From JBBATK01 sp044228285 (GTDB taxonomy: Bacteria; Bacteroidota; Ignavibacteria; Kapaibacteriales; NICIL-2): a stretch of DNA of 64,000 bases. The notes below the pieces were generated by a model that was given only the letters and a program-made list of their open reading frames with translations, had not been told where the DNA came from and made no database searches. Where the stretch lies: contig JBGAVD010000002.1 of the NCBI GenBank assembly GCA_044228285.1, positions 124,001-188,000 of the forward strand, given 5' to 3'. The translations under genes were made by a program, and so were the position numbers. Below, in pieces: positions 56,501 through 64,000 of this stretch (positions are counted from its first letter, which is position 1; every line of letters starts with the position of its first letter).

Positions 56501-57840
56501 ATGCGCTTGTTGTTCAAGCGAATGCCGTCTTAGCAGTTCAAACAGGTAGCAATGTAAAACTATCAGTTCGTAATCCGTTGCCTGGCGTACTCTATCGTTG
56601 GTACGACTCGTCCGGCAAGCAACTTTCGAACACGGATACTGCGAATGTTGTTGTCAACAGCTCAGCTTGGTATCGTGTTTACGCAGTAAAAGGTGGCTGT
56701 GAAGGTTGGGACTCTGTATTCGTGGAACTTCGAGACATGGTGCGTGTGCAGGCTTCGCAGGACATCGCGTTGTGTAAAGGACAACGGGCATCTCTTCGTG
56801 TACTGAATCCTCAACTCAATACCGTCTACACATGGACTGCTGAGCAAAGCTCATGGACCGCCTCAGGTGATAGTGTAGGCGTTATTGCAGAAAGAACGCA
56901 GAACTACGTTGTTCGCGCACAGCAAGGTGCGCTAACATCCGACGACACAGTTTTTGTAACAGTCTATGATCTGCCGCAGTTTGTTGCACGAGATACAACC
57001 CTCTGTGAAGGCGAAGCGGTTGTTCTGGGTGTCGACGAATCAAAAGTCCCCTCTACATACATTTGGCGAGACGAAGCCGGACGAGTCGTTTCAACGCTTC
57101 CAACCTTCTCGACCATCGCAGTAGCCGCTCATTCCTATACCATACAGGCAACAAGCGCGCAGGGATGCAGTAGTACAGATACATTGCTCATGAGCGTTAA
57201 TCAAAACAACAAGATTGTTTTTAGCGTTGGTGACCTTGACACGTTGATGCCTTCTACATTCGTGGAGATACCAGTTTACGCTCTTGCATCACATGCGCAG
57301 ACTCAGGTTCGTTTGCACGCCAAGCTTTCTCTTCCGAAGAGCATGCTCACGTCGCCGCTTGCGAGTATTATTGGAGATGAGCTGGTGTTTACGATCGACA
57401 CACTTCTTGATCTGCAAACGAGCCCAACTGTCGTAGCAAGATTGTCTGCGCAAGTGCTGCTATCTGCCGTCCGACATTCAGCCATCACTCTGCATGATCT
57501 TTCAAGTGGCAATGAAAGCTTGTGTTCGGTACTTTCAGCAACTCCCGGTGATATTGATATTTACGCTGTTTGCGGCAATACGTGGTTCCAGCTTGAAGGT
57601 GTTGCGAGTGTTTTATATGCATATCCAAATCCGAGCGAAGGTGAACTCACTATTGTTAGTTCTAGTGACGTGAAGCTGTTTGACGCACTCGGACATGAGC
57701 GGGATTTGAGCGTAGGGCTGAAGTCTCGCGAAGATGGATTACAGCAGATACGGCTACCTGATCTTCCTGCAGGCGTGTACCTTGTGCACATGAATAGCGG
57801 CGGCGAAGTCCTTAGCAAGAGCATTGTTGTGTGTAAATGA
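53527..57840 (+). CDS. Large T9SS-secreted protein with SBBP propeller, PKD and Ig-like repeats
   Basis: The 1437-aa protein has a signal peptide (FLVFTGFFVWLASLYSVAQ). Residues about 25-500 contain SBBP-type beta-propeller repeats (YVYIVGYG, FVAKFNPTLTTMIWGSYLGG, AAGEVLISGTTASSNFP). A PKD domain follows (HWNFGDSSTVVSASTSIRHI). Next come Ig-like repeats with recurring Cys-containing wording (DTVICAGERVTLKASGARDF, DTTLCEGEAVVLGV). The T9SS type A sorting domain closes it (YAYPNPSEGELTIVSS...LPAGVYLVHM). GGGAGG just upstream supports the ATG at 53527. It is a predicted surface or adhesive protein; no catalytic site is seen. Confidence 0.87.
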   Translation: MSLVRARFLVFTGFFVWLASLYSVAQPFDRLQLAYTTRYGTATATFQSHNYVIDHTVDAQGYVYIVGYGFSAETTAGSYMPSSPAIAYGHAFVAKFNPTLTTMIWGSYLGGNYVDIGTSIAVNAAGEVLISGTTASSNFPVSVSSDVQYLCPNPSSALTHTACFVAKFSANGSQLQFCRVFARGSGSPYVYTANMGASTAHISVCAAYTLSGDIYASASASLNFHTTTNAYQTTAASALDLSLTKFNSTGDVLYSTYVGGNGVEDSRRICCAGNQVYLCGKTGSSNFPLAMNKSPDAADVFVMSWTDGSTPAPNATYIIGGSATDDCNGICYSAATNTVNVVGSTNSSNFPYTGTLQAGHTTGGFVASIHSGLNAVKYITMLGTDVRPYQIVARTNGDVYLIGSTTATSATVALTPTALRSSPQNLDWVINCIAADGSSLRYGTYFGGGSFERGTSLAIVESNACGFRLVAAGDQTASKYDFPYVSGAYKGNTCDCLNSAIVIFGNVHTDTLRTQPGINCGEYEFSSTVSPTPECPNYLLHWNFGDSSTVVSASTSIRHIFTRNGRYVVRLKIIYNGIDTVYRDTTLNVTSLPTVNVAPRTAYRCYSDSGSVLFASGATRYEWRPGTGLSDSTIANPVARPNQNTTYIVRGYSSSTCYAEDTVQVYVMRVKAVVSRDTVICAGERVTLKASGARDFQWSPSNGLNSTKGAEVIANPSQTTTYTVVVSEANCADTARVTVRVSRPPQTSPGPAAAICTGGSTRLGIVIVSKDSLDTLGMRYAWTPAATLDDPTSATPLAKPVKTTRYKCVLSNRFGCTRIDSVEVKVQASLDLKLSPDTLTCVGSTLILRASGGALYSWSPKDGLDDSTQASPRCTPNKDMVYTVMTWSGDFTNATCRDTAVVQVRVYAFPRVMAMGAQTVCKNTSVRLYSSIDSSSAPRVGLQRVWRNLSGTILGQSDSIDVVVDTTSRFIVSLSNAQGCVSSDTVEVTVANALVVQANAVLAVQTGSNVKLSVRNPLPGVLYRWYDSSGKQLSNTDTANVVVNSSAWYRVYAVKGGCEGWDSVFVELRDMVRVQASQDIALCKGQRASLRVLNPQLNTVYTWTAEQSSWTASGDSVGVIAERTQNYVVRAQQGALTSDDTVFVTVYDLPQFVARDTTLCEGEAVVLGVDESKVPSTYIWRDEAGRVVSTLPTFSTIAVAAHSYTIQATSAQGCSSTDTLLMSVNQNNKIVFSVGDLDTLMPSTFVEIPVYALASHAQTQVRLHAKLSLPKSMLTSPLASIIGDELVFTIDTLLDLQTSPTVVARLSAQVLLSAVRHSAITLHDLSSGNESLCSVLSATPGDIDIYAVCGNTWFQLEGVASVLYAYPNPSEGELTIVSSSDVKLFDALGHERDLSVGLKSREDGLQQIRLPDLPAGVYLVHMNSGGEVLSKSIVVCK

Positions 57841-57957
57841 TAGTCAAACTCTAAGAGGATAGTGATTCTGATCGAGTATAGTATTTATAGAATCCTATGC
57901 TACCATGATCGTAAATTGGGTCTTTCACATTGGCTCGATCATCTATGAAGGCAATAC

Positions 57958-58164
57958 ATGATCGCAATGCCGGAATCGTACACTCTAAACCTTAGCAGCT
58001 TCGTCCTGCATGCCCGTTGGTCAGTAGTGCTGACAGCTGCCATGTTTCTTGCTATAGAATGGTTTGCTTATCACATCATTGGAGATAGTAGATCTCTAGA
58101 CGAGATTTGGCTTAATCAAACGTACTTTTCGAACCTTACGAGCTTGGTGCTCTCCATAGTTTAG
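57958..58164 (+). CDS. Small membrane ORF, possible remnant
   Basis: A 68-codon frame with a GAAGG about 8 nt upstream and one hydrophobic segment (SVVLTAAMFLAIEWFAYHII). After its stop, the same strand continues without an obvious continuation in the frame. The text looks like the N-terminus of a larger membrane protein, so it may be truncated. I recognise no family. Confidence 0.35.
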   Translation: MIAMPESYTLNLSSFVLHARWSVVLTAAMFLAIEWFAYHIIGDSRSLDEIWLNQTYFSNLTSLVLSIV

Positions 58165-58437
58165 TTTGGTATCTTGGACTTAAAACCCAATTCAGCGACC
58201 GGCTCAACAAGAAGCCATAGTCATCAGTGATACTGCGGTCTTGGCGATCTCTCGCTCTAAGCCTATTCATTGCAGAAGCATCTCTATTGCATTGCATTAG
58301 AAACACTGATCGTAAGACATCTCTAGCACTTTTTCGAAAGACAAAGCTCAATTTCTAATGCATGAACGAGGTAGTGCGATGAGGAGCATCGAAGTCAGAA
58401 ACAACCAGAACTCAACCAACTATTATTGAGGATACCT

Positions 58438-58665
58438 ATGGTACTCGCTGCAATTTTTCCTAAGGCGAAGACGCTACTGAAGCAGTTTTTAAGGGATTTC
58501 ACATGGTGCTTCACTTGCTTAGTGTTGTATGATGTTTATGGCCCCTACCGCACAGACATGATCAACAAGGGTTGGGTGAATGAGCTGCTGTTGAAGGCTT
58601 TGTTTTTTTCTGTCGTAGTTCCGGCGTCATTGTATCTGTATGAGCGGTACTACTATAATAGGTAG
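58438..58665 (+). CDS. Small membrane protein
   Basis: The 75-aa frame starts at an ATG with GAGG 6 nt upstream. It has a hydrophobic region FTWCFTCLVLYDVYG and a second one, LLLKALFFSVVVPASLYLY, ending in charged and aromatic residues (ERYYYNR). No family is recognised. The good ribosome site and membrane pattern make it more credible than the frame upstream. Confidence 0.5.
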   Translation: MVLAAIFPKAKTLLKQFLRDFTWCFTCLVLYDVYGPYRTDMINKGWVNELLLKALFFSVVVPASLYLYERYYYNR

Positions 58666-58943
58666 GTGAGTGTTCATCGGACAACGGTTGCTGGGAGGCT
58701 TTCGGGTTGTATACTCGAGGCTAATTGTCGTGTTGTAAGAGTTAGATTATTCTCAGCGTTTTGAAGCGCAGTGTTTGCGTATCTATGGTCCGCAGATGCC
58801 GATGTGGCGTTCAAATCAGCGTGCTTCTCTGAACGTTGGATCAGATAGTTGGGTCTGGTGTTCCGTGTTATGTTTTTCGGATTCCTTCGGTGGTGTTTTG
58901 AAGAGGTTGGGAGGATGAAGTTGCTGGTTGTTCTGCTCGCGTA

Positions 58944-59716
58944 CACAGGGCTGCGCCCTGTGCTGGATTGTTGACGCCCTTTCAGGGCTTTTTTTTCTTG
59001 TGTTCTGGTCCACAGGGCTGCGCCCTGTGCTGGATTGTTGACGCCCTTTCAGGGCTGATTTTTCTCATACCGTTGTACACAGGGCTGCGCCCTGTGCTGG
59101 ATTGTTGACGCCCTTTCAGGGCTTTTTTTTTCTGCTGTTCTGATACACAGGGCTGCGCCCTGTGCTGGATTGTTGACGCCCTTTCAGGGCTTTTTTTTTC
59201 TTCTGTTCTGGTACACAGGGCTGCGCCCTGTGCTGGATTGTTGACGCCCTTTCAGGGCTGATTTTTCTCATACCGTTGTACACAGGGCTGCGCCCTGTGC
59301 TGGATTGTTGACGCCCTTTCAGGGCTGATTGTGATTCGCGTGCTGGTGTACACAGGGCTGCGCCCTGTGCTGGATTGTTGACGCCCTTTCAGGGCTGATT
59401 GTGATTTGCGTTTTGGTGTCCACAGGGCTGCGCCCTGTGCTGGATTGTTGACGCCCTTTCAGGGCTGTTTTTTTTCTTCTGTTCTAGTACACAGGGCTGC
59501 GCCCTGTGCTGGATTGTTGGCGCCCTTTCAGGGCTGTTTTTTTCTCATACCGTTGTACACAGGGCTGTGCCCTGTGCTGGATTGTTGACGCCCTTTCAGG
59601 GCTGATTGTGAGTTGTATTCTGATGTATACAGGGCTGTGGCATGTGCTGGATTGTTGACCTCAAAGGCATTGATCTCATTGCGCGGTTGGGCCCTGTGAT
59701 GGGATACACACAGGGC
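58944..59716. repeat. Tandem array of REP/BIME-like double-hairpin palindromic units
   Basis: Ten conserved units start at 58944, 59011, 59078, 59146, 59214, 59281, 59351, 59421, 59490 and 59558, and a degenerate eleventh at 59628; the period is 67-70 bp. Each 46-nt core has hairpin 1 (CACAGGGC, loop TGC, GCCCTGTG), a linker CTGGATTGTTGAC, and hairpin 2 (GCCCT, loop TTC, AGGGC), often followed by a T-run. The 21-24 nt between cores vary but recur: one tail ending CTCATACCGTTGTA occurs after units 2, 5 and 9. At 59691-59716 the first hairpin's arms appear in swapped order around a 10-nt loop. A REP-associated transposase lies 75 nt to the right. Confidence 0.92.
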
Positions 59717-59791
59717 TTGCACCGTTGCACCATGCTAGCGCATGAAATTGGTTTAGAGTTGAGCGTTACTTTCTTCTAGAGAGTTTTCTTT

Positions 59792-60244
59792 CTAGTCCCA
59801 AACGTAGCGTTCGTCCCATTCTATTCCGGCTTCTCGTAGGAGTGAGCGGTATTCGTCTTTTGACGTTTGGTGTTTGTGATGTTCTTTTTGATGGATAATG
59901 TACTGTTGTACTTGAGGGACTTCTCGAGCGCTGACGGAGAAGGCGCCGTAGCCGTCTTGCCAGTGGAAGTTTTGAAAGCGGGGGTGTTGTTTCTTTAGCC
60001 ATTGTGAGCTGTGCGATTTTATGTCGCGAACGAAGTTCATTGTGGGTGTTTTTCTAGAGAGTAAACAGAGAATGTGAACATGGTCCTCAACTCCTCCAAT
60101 CTGAATTGGCTCTACTCCTATTTGGTGACTATAGGCTGCCATGAAACTGTAGAGCTGCGATTGTATTTCTTCATCTAGTATGCACTCTCGATGCTTTGTA
60201 CTGAACACGAACTGGGCGTACACTTTGAAAAGTGATTGTGGCAT
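59792..60244 (-). CDS. REP-associated tyrosine transposase (HUH/Y1, IS200-like)
   Basis: The 150-aa protein matches the Y1 transposase fold: KVYAQFVFSTKHRECIL at the start, the HUH metal motif in EDHVHILCLLSRK, a basic FVRDIKSHSSQWLKK region, and the catalytic tyrosine region VQQYIIHQKEHHKHQ. Y1 enzymes cut and rejoin single-stranded DNA at hairpins. A Shine-Dalgarno (AAGGAG) precedes the ATG by 5 nt. It is not flanked by IS200 ends that I can see. Instead, the palindromic array lies just beyond its 3' end, the arrangement of RAYT genes with REP/BIME sequences. The protein appears complete. Confidence 0.85.
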   Translation of the reverse strand: MPQSLFKVYAQFVFSTKHRECILDEEIQSQLYSFMAAYSHQIGVEPIQIGGVEDHVHILCLLSRKTPTMNFVRDIKSHSSQWLKKQHPRFQNFHWQDGYGAFSVSAREVPQVQQYIIHQKEHHKHQTSKDEYRSLLREAGIEWDERYVWD

Positions 60245-60586
60245 TTGTACTCCTTGATGATTGGATACTACGTTGGCGGTAGATCTTTACTGAACACGAC
60301 GGCGATGGGTTAACATGGAGACACGCATTGGAGAAGTGTCTATGAGCAGGAGCGAGTTTGGAGTGAGGCGTGATTCTTCCTGGTGTTCAGCAATTGTATC
60401 ACGAGCGAGGTTACCAAAGTAGAAGAAAAGTGCGAAACAAGTGGAAGGGAAGTTTCAACAATGGTGTGTTGCGTAAACACTTGTGACAAGATGAAGGAGT
60501 TGCGCTGGTAGTCACGCACGACAACGCACAACTTCATGTAGCATGAAGGCGTTTCTCTTCAGAGTTCTTCGATTAGGTAGAAAAGT
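60245..60586. other. Intergenic region, no gene seen
   Basis: This lies between the transposase start and the obg stop. Short frames here have no protein character. No copy of the palindromic unit is found on this side of the transposase. Confidence 0.4.
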
Positions 60587-61585
60587 TTATTCTACTTTTA
60601 AAGCCTTCTCCAGAGGCTTCCACATCTTCCACTTGAGTTCGTTGATATTGTGTCCGCTCAGAGATGAGATGAGGAGTGGGGTGCGACGATCGATCTTGAG
60701 TTTAGCGAGCTCTGCTTGCTCTTCTTCATCGAGTTCGTCAACTTTTGAGAGACAAATGATGCGCTCTTTTTTCTCTAGCTCGGGATTGTGTTGCTTGAGT
60801 TCTTTGCGCAATACCGCATAGTCTTTCTTTGGATCTTCACTTCGTGCATCGATGAGGAATACCAATACTGTTGTGCGATCCACATGTCGTAGAAACTGTG
60901 TTCCTAAGCCCTTTCCAGCCGAAGCGCCTTCGATCAATCCGGGAATATCGGCAACTACGAAGCTCTTGTCTTCGGCAACCGACACAATACCGAGGTTTGG
61001 TACGAGTGTGGTGAATGGGTAGTCAGCAATTTTTGGTTTAGCTGCTGAGATCACCGAGATAAGTGTAGACTTACCAGCATTAGGGAAGCCAACCAAACCA
61101 ACATCTGCAAGGAGTTTGAGCTCTAACTCGAGCCATCGCTCTTCACCAGGCTTGCCTGGTTCGAGTGTTCGAGGCGCTTGGTTCGTTGCCGTTGTGAATG
61201 CATGATTGCCGCGACCACCTTGACCGCCTTGAAGTAAGACCACTTCCTGCTTGGACTCTGTAAGATCGGCAAGTATCTCTTTTGTTTCTGCATCGCGAAC
61301 TAAGGTTCCTTGTGGTACACGAATCACCGTGTCTTTACCATCACGACCGCTCTTGCGAGCCCATGAACCAGGAACACCGTCATTGGCAACGAACTTTTTC
61401 TTGAATCGAAAATCGATGAGGGTATTGAGGTGTGGGTCTACGCGAAAAATGATGTCACCACCACGACCACCGTTGCCACCGTCTGGACCACCCTTGGGAA
61501 CGAACTTCTCACGACGAAAGGAGCTGTGACCGCGTCCGCCGTCACCGGATTTTGCGAAGATTCGCGCTGTATCGACAAAATTCAT
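60587..61585 (-). CDS. obg: GTPase Obg
   Basis: The 332-aa protein has the glycine-rich Obg fold at the N-terminus (KSGDGGRGHSSFRREKFVPKG, GGNGGRGGDI). The G domain follows (G1 GFPNAGKST, G2 region DYPFTTLVPN, G3 DIPGLIEG, G4 LSKVD). It is a ribosome-associated GTPase in 50S assembly and growth control. It lacks the long C-terminal extension of some Obg proteins, as is usual outside Firmicutes. Confidence 0.97.
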   Translation of the reverse strand: MNFVDTARIFAKSGDGGRGHSSFRREKFVPKGGPDGGNGGRGGDIIFRVDPHLNTLIDFRFKKKFVANDGVPGSWARKSGRDGKDTVIRVPQGTLVRDAETKEILADLTESKQEVVLLQGGQGGRGNHAFTTATNQAPRTLEPGKPGEERWLELELKLLADVGLVGFPNAGKSTLISVISAAKPKIADYPFTTLVPNLGIVSVAEDKSFVVADIPGLIEGASAGKGLGTQFLRHVDRTTVLVFLIDARSEDPKKDYAVLRKELKQHNPELEKKERIICLSKVDELDEEEQAELAKLKIDRRTPLLISSLSGHNINELKWKMWKPLEKALKVE

Positions 61586-61752
61586 GATCGTCCTACTCGT
61601 TCGTGGTGTCTCAAAGGCTGCTCATATGCCTGCATTTAGGCTTGAACAACTCACAATATACGCATTCTCGGGCTGTGTCTGCGAGTTTAGCTGGCTGAGT
61701 GGCACGTGTGCCGCAGTGTCAAACGCACTACAGACCTGAACAAATGAGGAGT

Positions 61753-61778
61753 CTGTGGCGTTGCGCAGCAACGCACAG
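61753..61778. terminator. Compact hairpin downstream of the 652-aa gene, no U-tract
   Basis: GCGTTGC (61758-61764), loop GCA, GCAACGC (61768-61774), with CTGT/ACAG extending the stem past one bulge. It sits about 30 nt after the stop of the minus-strand gene. Like the post-lon hairpin, it lacks a T-run. Confidence 0.55.
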
Positions 61779-61807
61779 GTTGATGAAAAGACTCAAAAAG
61801 AGAGGAT

Positions 61808-63766
61808 TTAGAGAGCAATAAAGCGTTTGTATACCGCCATACGGAAATCACGCGCAACAGAGGATTGGGGATCAACGCTTTCCTGCGAGTAAAACTTATC
61901 GAGGAATGCCAGTGCTTCTTTCCAATTGCGGGTCTGATCAATCGAAGCAACTAAATCATCAAATCTCTCGGCATCCTTAGAACAGAGTTTCTTGATGTAC
62001 GTATCTCGTTGCCGATCGTCGTAAAAGCTGGTGATAGATGGGAAGACTTTCGCCTCGGTAGCGCCTTGGTTCTCATCCATATGCACGCGCGAGCTTTGCT
62101 CAAAGTATGGAGCCGGTGCTACACGTTCTGCTACGTTGATGGAGTCGTTGCCTAAGGCTCGAGAAATGATACCCAAGGTAGGAGGTGAGTTACTGTCGAT
62201 GACAAGACTATTGGCCTCCGCCTCTATAGCTGAGTCTTGAATTGAGGCAGCTTCAACTTCCGATGCGATGTCAGCGTCTGCATTCTCTTCTGAGTTCTTA
62301 ACATCACTTGGCAAAGAGTCGGTGTGTTCGAGCTGCTCAGTTTGAGGTAGAGAATCCTGTGATTGGACTATTGCCTGCGATTCATGACGTTCTTCTTGCG
62401 CTTGTATATCACGTCCAATTTGAGATGAGAGCTCGTCTTGTAACAAGACAATGTCTGCCTGTGAGTCAACGCTAGACTCTGATGGACCTGGAACTGTTGA
62501 CTCTTCCTTTTGAAGGACAAACGCAGAGCTGCTTGGTGTTGAGTACTCTTCCTGCGTGCCTTGTTTTACAAACAGTGACGATGGGTCGGAAGCAGGCTTA
62601 GTGCCTTCTAACTCATGTGCATCATTCGTTTCGCCTTGCGAAAAGTTCTGATCTGTGATTTCGTCTGACTCAGTATGCTCTGCGTCTGATCGACGTGACA
62701 ATGCTTGAATAACAGAAACAGACGATGCAGCGTCGGCGTTTCGAGATTCACTTGGCTGATTCATGTTCATGGCAGCACCTTCGGTGCCGCCAGTACCCGT
62801 CGAGTTACCAAGTCCTGCAGTTATGATGGACTCACTTGCTGCAGTTCCGGTTGGACGTAAGAGATCTGCTGCGCTTGGACGTGGAGTGGCTGTAGGAGAG
62901 TGTACCTCAACAGCGCTTGTGTCCTCTTTCAGCTGCTCATTCTCTGAACCATCCAGATCATCGTTACCTTGCTCAGCTTCAATTTCTCGAAGGACTTCAT
63001 CAACAACCGAAAGGAACATCTCTTTCGTGAGTTGCTGGATGCCTTGTTGATAGAGCATGCGTTCCAGCTTTTGCGCAATGATATAGACTTCTTTGTCATC
63101 TAAGAATATGATGACAGCTTCGATCGGGATGCTCTGCTTCGTTGGGTCAACCGAAAGTTCAGCGAAGAAATAACTAATCGGCGCGATCAACTCAACAAAC
63201 TGCGAAGGAGAAAGCTCGAGAATGGTATCGTCGTCAATCTTCTTGATCAATCGCTCAAACTCAAGAACCGAAATGATATCCAATGAGTCGTAGCGCAAGC
63301 CTCTCTTCAACAGCCACTGGTTGAATCCCTCGTGCAAATAGCGATAGTCCGCAAAGTAGCGCATGCGGAGGTAGACTTCATAAATCGGCTTGGTTGGCTC
63401 ACCGCGAAACACAAACCACTTGAGAGTGGTGCGAGGGCGCACGCGATAGTTGAGCACACACTTGACGGCAGAGTCGATGATGAGCATCAATTGCTCACGG
63501 TCGAAACGAGCGTGCTTGCGGTATTGTGTATCGAGATTATTGAGAATACCAACGGTTGAGGGATCGTTGAGATCCAGGTTCGGGTTGGCCTGACGCAGTG
63601 TCTGCTCCTCATACAACCACCACCCAAACTCCGCTTCGAAGTATTGTTTGTATGCGTAATCAATAGAAGCGCGACCTAAGATGTCGTTGAGATAGACAGT
63701 AGGTTGCGTACTATTTACGAGTTCCAAAAGGCGGATTTTACTACGCTCGATATCGGATTCGAACAT
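61808..63766 (-). CDS. Uncharacterised protein with folded ends and acidic disordered centre
   Basis: The 652-aa protein has no signal peptide or membrane segment. Residues 1-275 look folded and mostly helical, with many aromatic residues (EFGWWLYEEQTL, MRYFADYRYLHEGFNQWLLKRGLRYD). Residues about 275-560 are low-complexity, rich in Ser, Glu, Asp, Gln and Thr (for example SSVDSQADIVLLQDELSSQ), and probably disordered. The last 65 residues look folded again (FYDDRQRDTYIKKLCSKDAERFDDLVASI). I recognise no family. It may be a cytoplasmic scaffold; that is only a guess from layout. Confidence 0.75.
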   Translation of the reverse strand: MFESDIERSKIRLLELVNSTQPTVYLNDILGRASIDYAYKQYFEAEFGWWLYEEQTLRQANPNLDLNDPSTVGILNNLDTQYRKHARFDREQLMLIIDSAVKCVLNYRVRPRTTLKWFVFRGEPTKPIYEVYLRMRYFADYRYLHEGFNQWLLKRGLRYDSLDIISVLEFERLIKKIDDDTILELSPSQFVELIAPISYFFAELSVDPTKQSIPIEAVIIFLDDKEVYIIAQKLERMLYQQGIQQLTKEMFLSVVDEVLREIEAEQGNDDLDGSENEQLKEDTSAVEVHSPTATPRPSAADLLRPTGTAASESIITAGLGNSTGTGGTEGAAMNMNQPSESRNADAASSVSVIQALSRRSDAEHTESDEITDQNFSQGETNDAHELEGTKPASDPSSLFVKQGTQEEYSTPSSSAFVLQKEESTVPGPSESSVDSQADIVLLQDELSSQIGRDIQAQEERHESQAIVQSQDSLPQTEQLEHTDSLPSDVKNSEENADADIASEVEAASIQDSAIEAEANSLVIDSNSPPTLGIISRALGNDSINVAERVAPAPYFEQSSRVHMDENQGATEAKVFPSITSFYDDRQRDTYIKKLCSKDAERFDDLVASIDQTRNWKEALAFLDKFYSQESVDPQSSVARDFRMAVYKRFIAL

Positions 63767-64000
63767 GTCCCGTGCGTCCTAATAGGGTTTGCTGAAGCGT
63801 CCGTGCGCAAAATACGAAAAGTCAAAGCGTTCCACGATTATTCTGAGATCTATGAGCGAAGAAAAGATGAGGAAGTGACGCAGATCCCTCGTCAAAGTGT
63901 AGGCAAGGTTGATAGAACTAGATTCTTTGTGTGCGTACTACTAGCACTCGAACCGCGGTTGAGCTTCTTAGCTCGATATGCAATCATGGAATGGGAAATC

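Noticed and set aside
59406..59588. Open frame reading through the palindromic units (HRAAPCAGLL... repeats)
   Set aside because: It is a by-product of the tandem DNA repeat; the unit length (67-70) is not a multiple of three, and no start context supports translation.
58944..59716. CRISPR array
   Set aside because: The regular repeat-spacer look is misleading. The 46-nt repeats hold two hairpins, the spacers recur between units instead of being unique, and no cas gene is present; a transposase lies beside it.

Overview
The window looks like a chromosomal segment of a Bacteroidota/Chlorobiota-group bacterium, possibly a Kapabacteria- or Ignavibacteria-like lineage. Four kinds of evidence support this. 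Five large secreted proteins end in type IX secretion (T9SS) sorting domains. The 2-oxoacid dehydrogenase E1 is a fused alpha+beta chain. Several genes are preceded by the Bacteroidota-type -7 element TAnnTTTG (TATCTTTG at 865 and 39667, TATATTTG at 35549, TATTTTTG at 31784). Many starts lack a Shine-Dalgarno. The genus is inference; no rRNA is present.

Left third (1-25 kb): a truncated PAP2 phosphatase; fused E1; a minus-strand operon for predicted metal uptake (His/Cys-rich exported protein, TonB receptor, lipocalin-like lipoprotein); a minus-strand group of T9SS cargo (1651 and 699 aa) that encloses a RidA-family deaminase and lies downstream of a 2-aminomuconate-semialdehyde-type dehydrogenase; a Xer recombinase; a Gfo/Idh oxidoreductase with a DUF5723-like outer-membrane protein; and two tandem T9SS-exported alpha/beta-hydrolase-like paralogs in which the nucleophile elbow reads GHGxG instead of GHSxG.

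Middle (25-39 kb): mostly housekeeping and envelope genes. These are Lon, MoxR followed by an overlapping 55-codon exported peptide gene, an M16 peptidase homolog whose HxxEH site is replaced by alanines, an SDR, a J-domain protein with a PspA-like N-terminus, an exported rhodanese, a sigma-54 activator and an M1 aminopeptidase.

39.8-45.2 kb is the most unusual region. A SET-domain methyltransferase gene overlaps an ATP-grasp ligase gene. Next comes a single gene fusing an ATP-grasp ligase to a SET domain, then an ABC-exporter membrane domain without ATPase and an NAD(P)-dependent epimerase-like protein. All are co-directional behind a TATCTTTG element. I read this as an uncharacterised peptide/amino-acid ligation plus lysine-methylation (and perhaps export) system.

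Right third (45-64 kb): a FIST sensor protein with a co-translated hybrid histidine kinase phosphorelay, tRNA-Val(GAC), a K+-dependent-type membrane pyrophosphatase, a Spy/CpxP-like lipoprotein, a 1437-aa T9SS protein, two small membrane ORFs, an array of ten or eleven double-hairpin palindromic units beside a REP-associated (HUH/Y1) transposase, Obg, and a large uncharacterised protein at the right edge.
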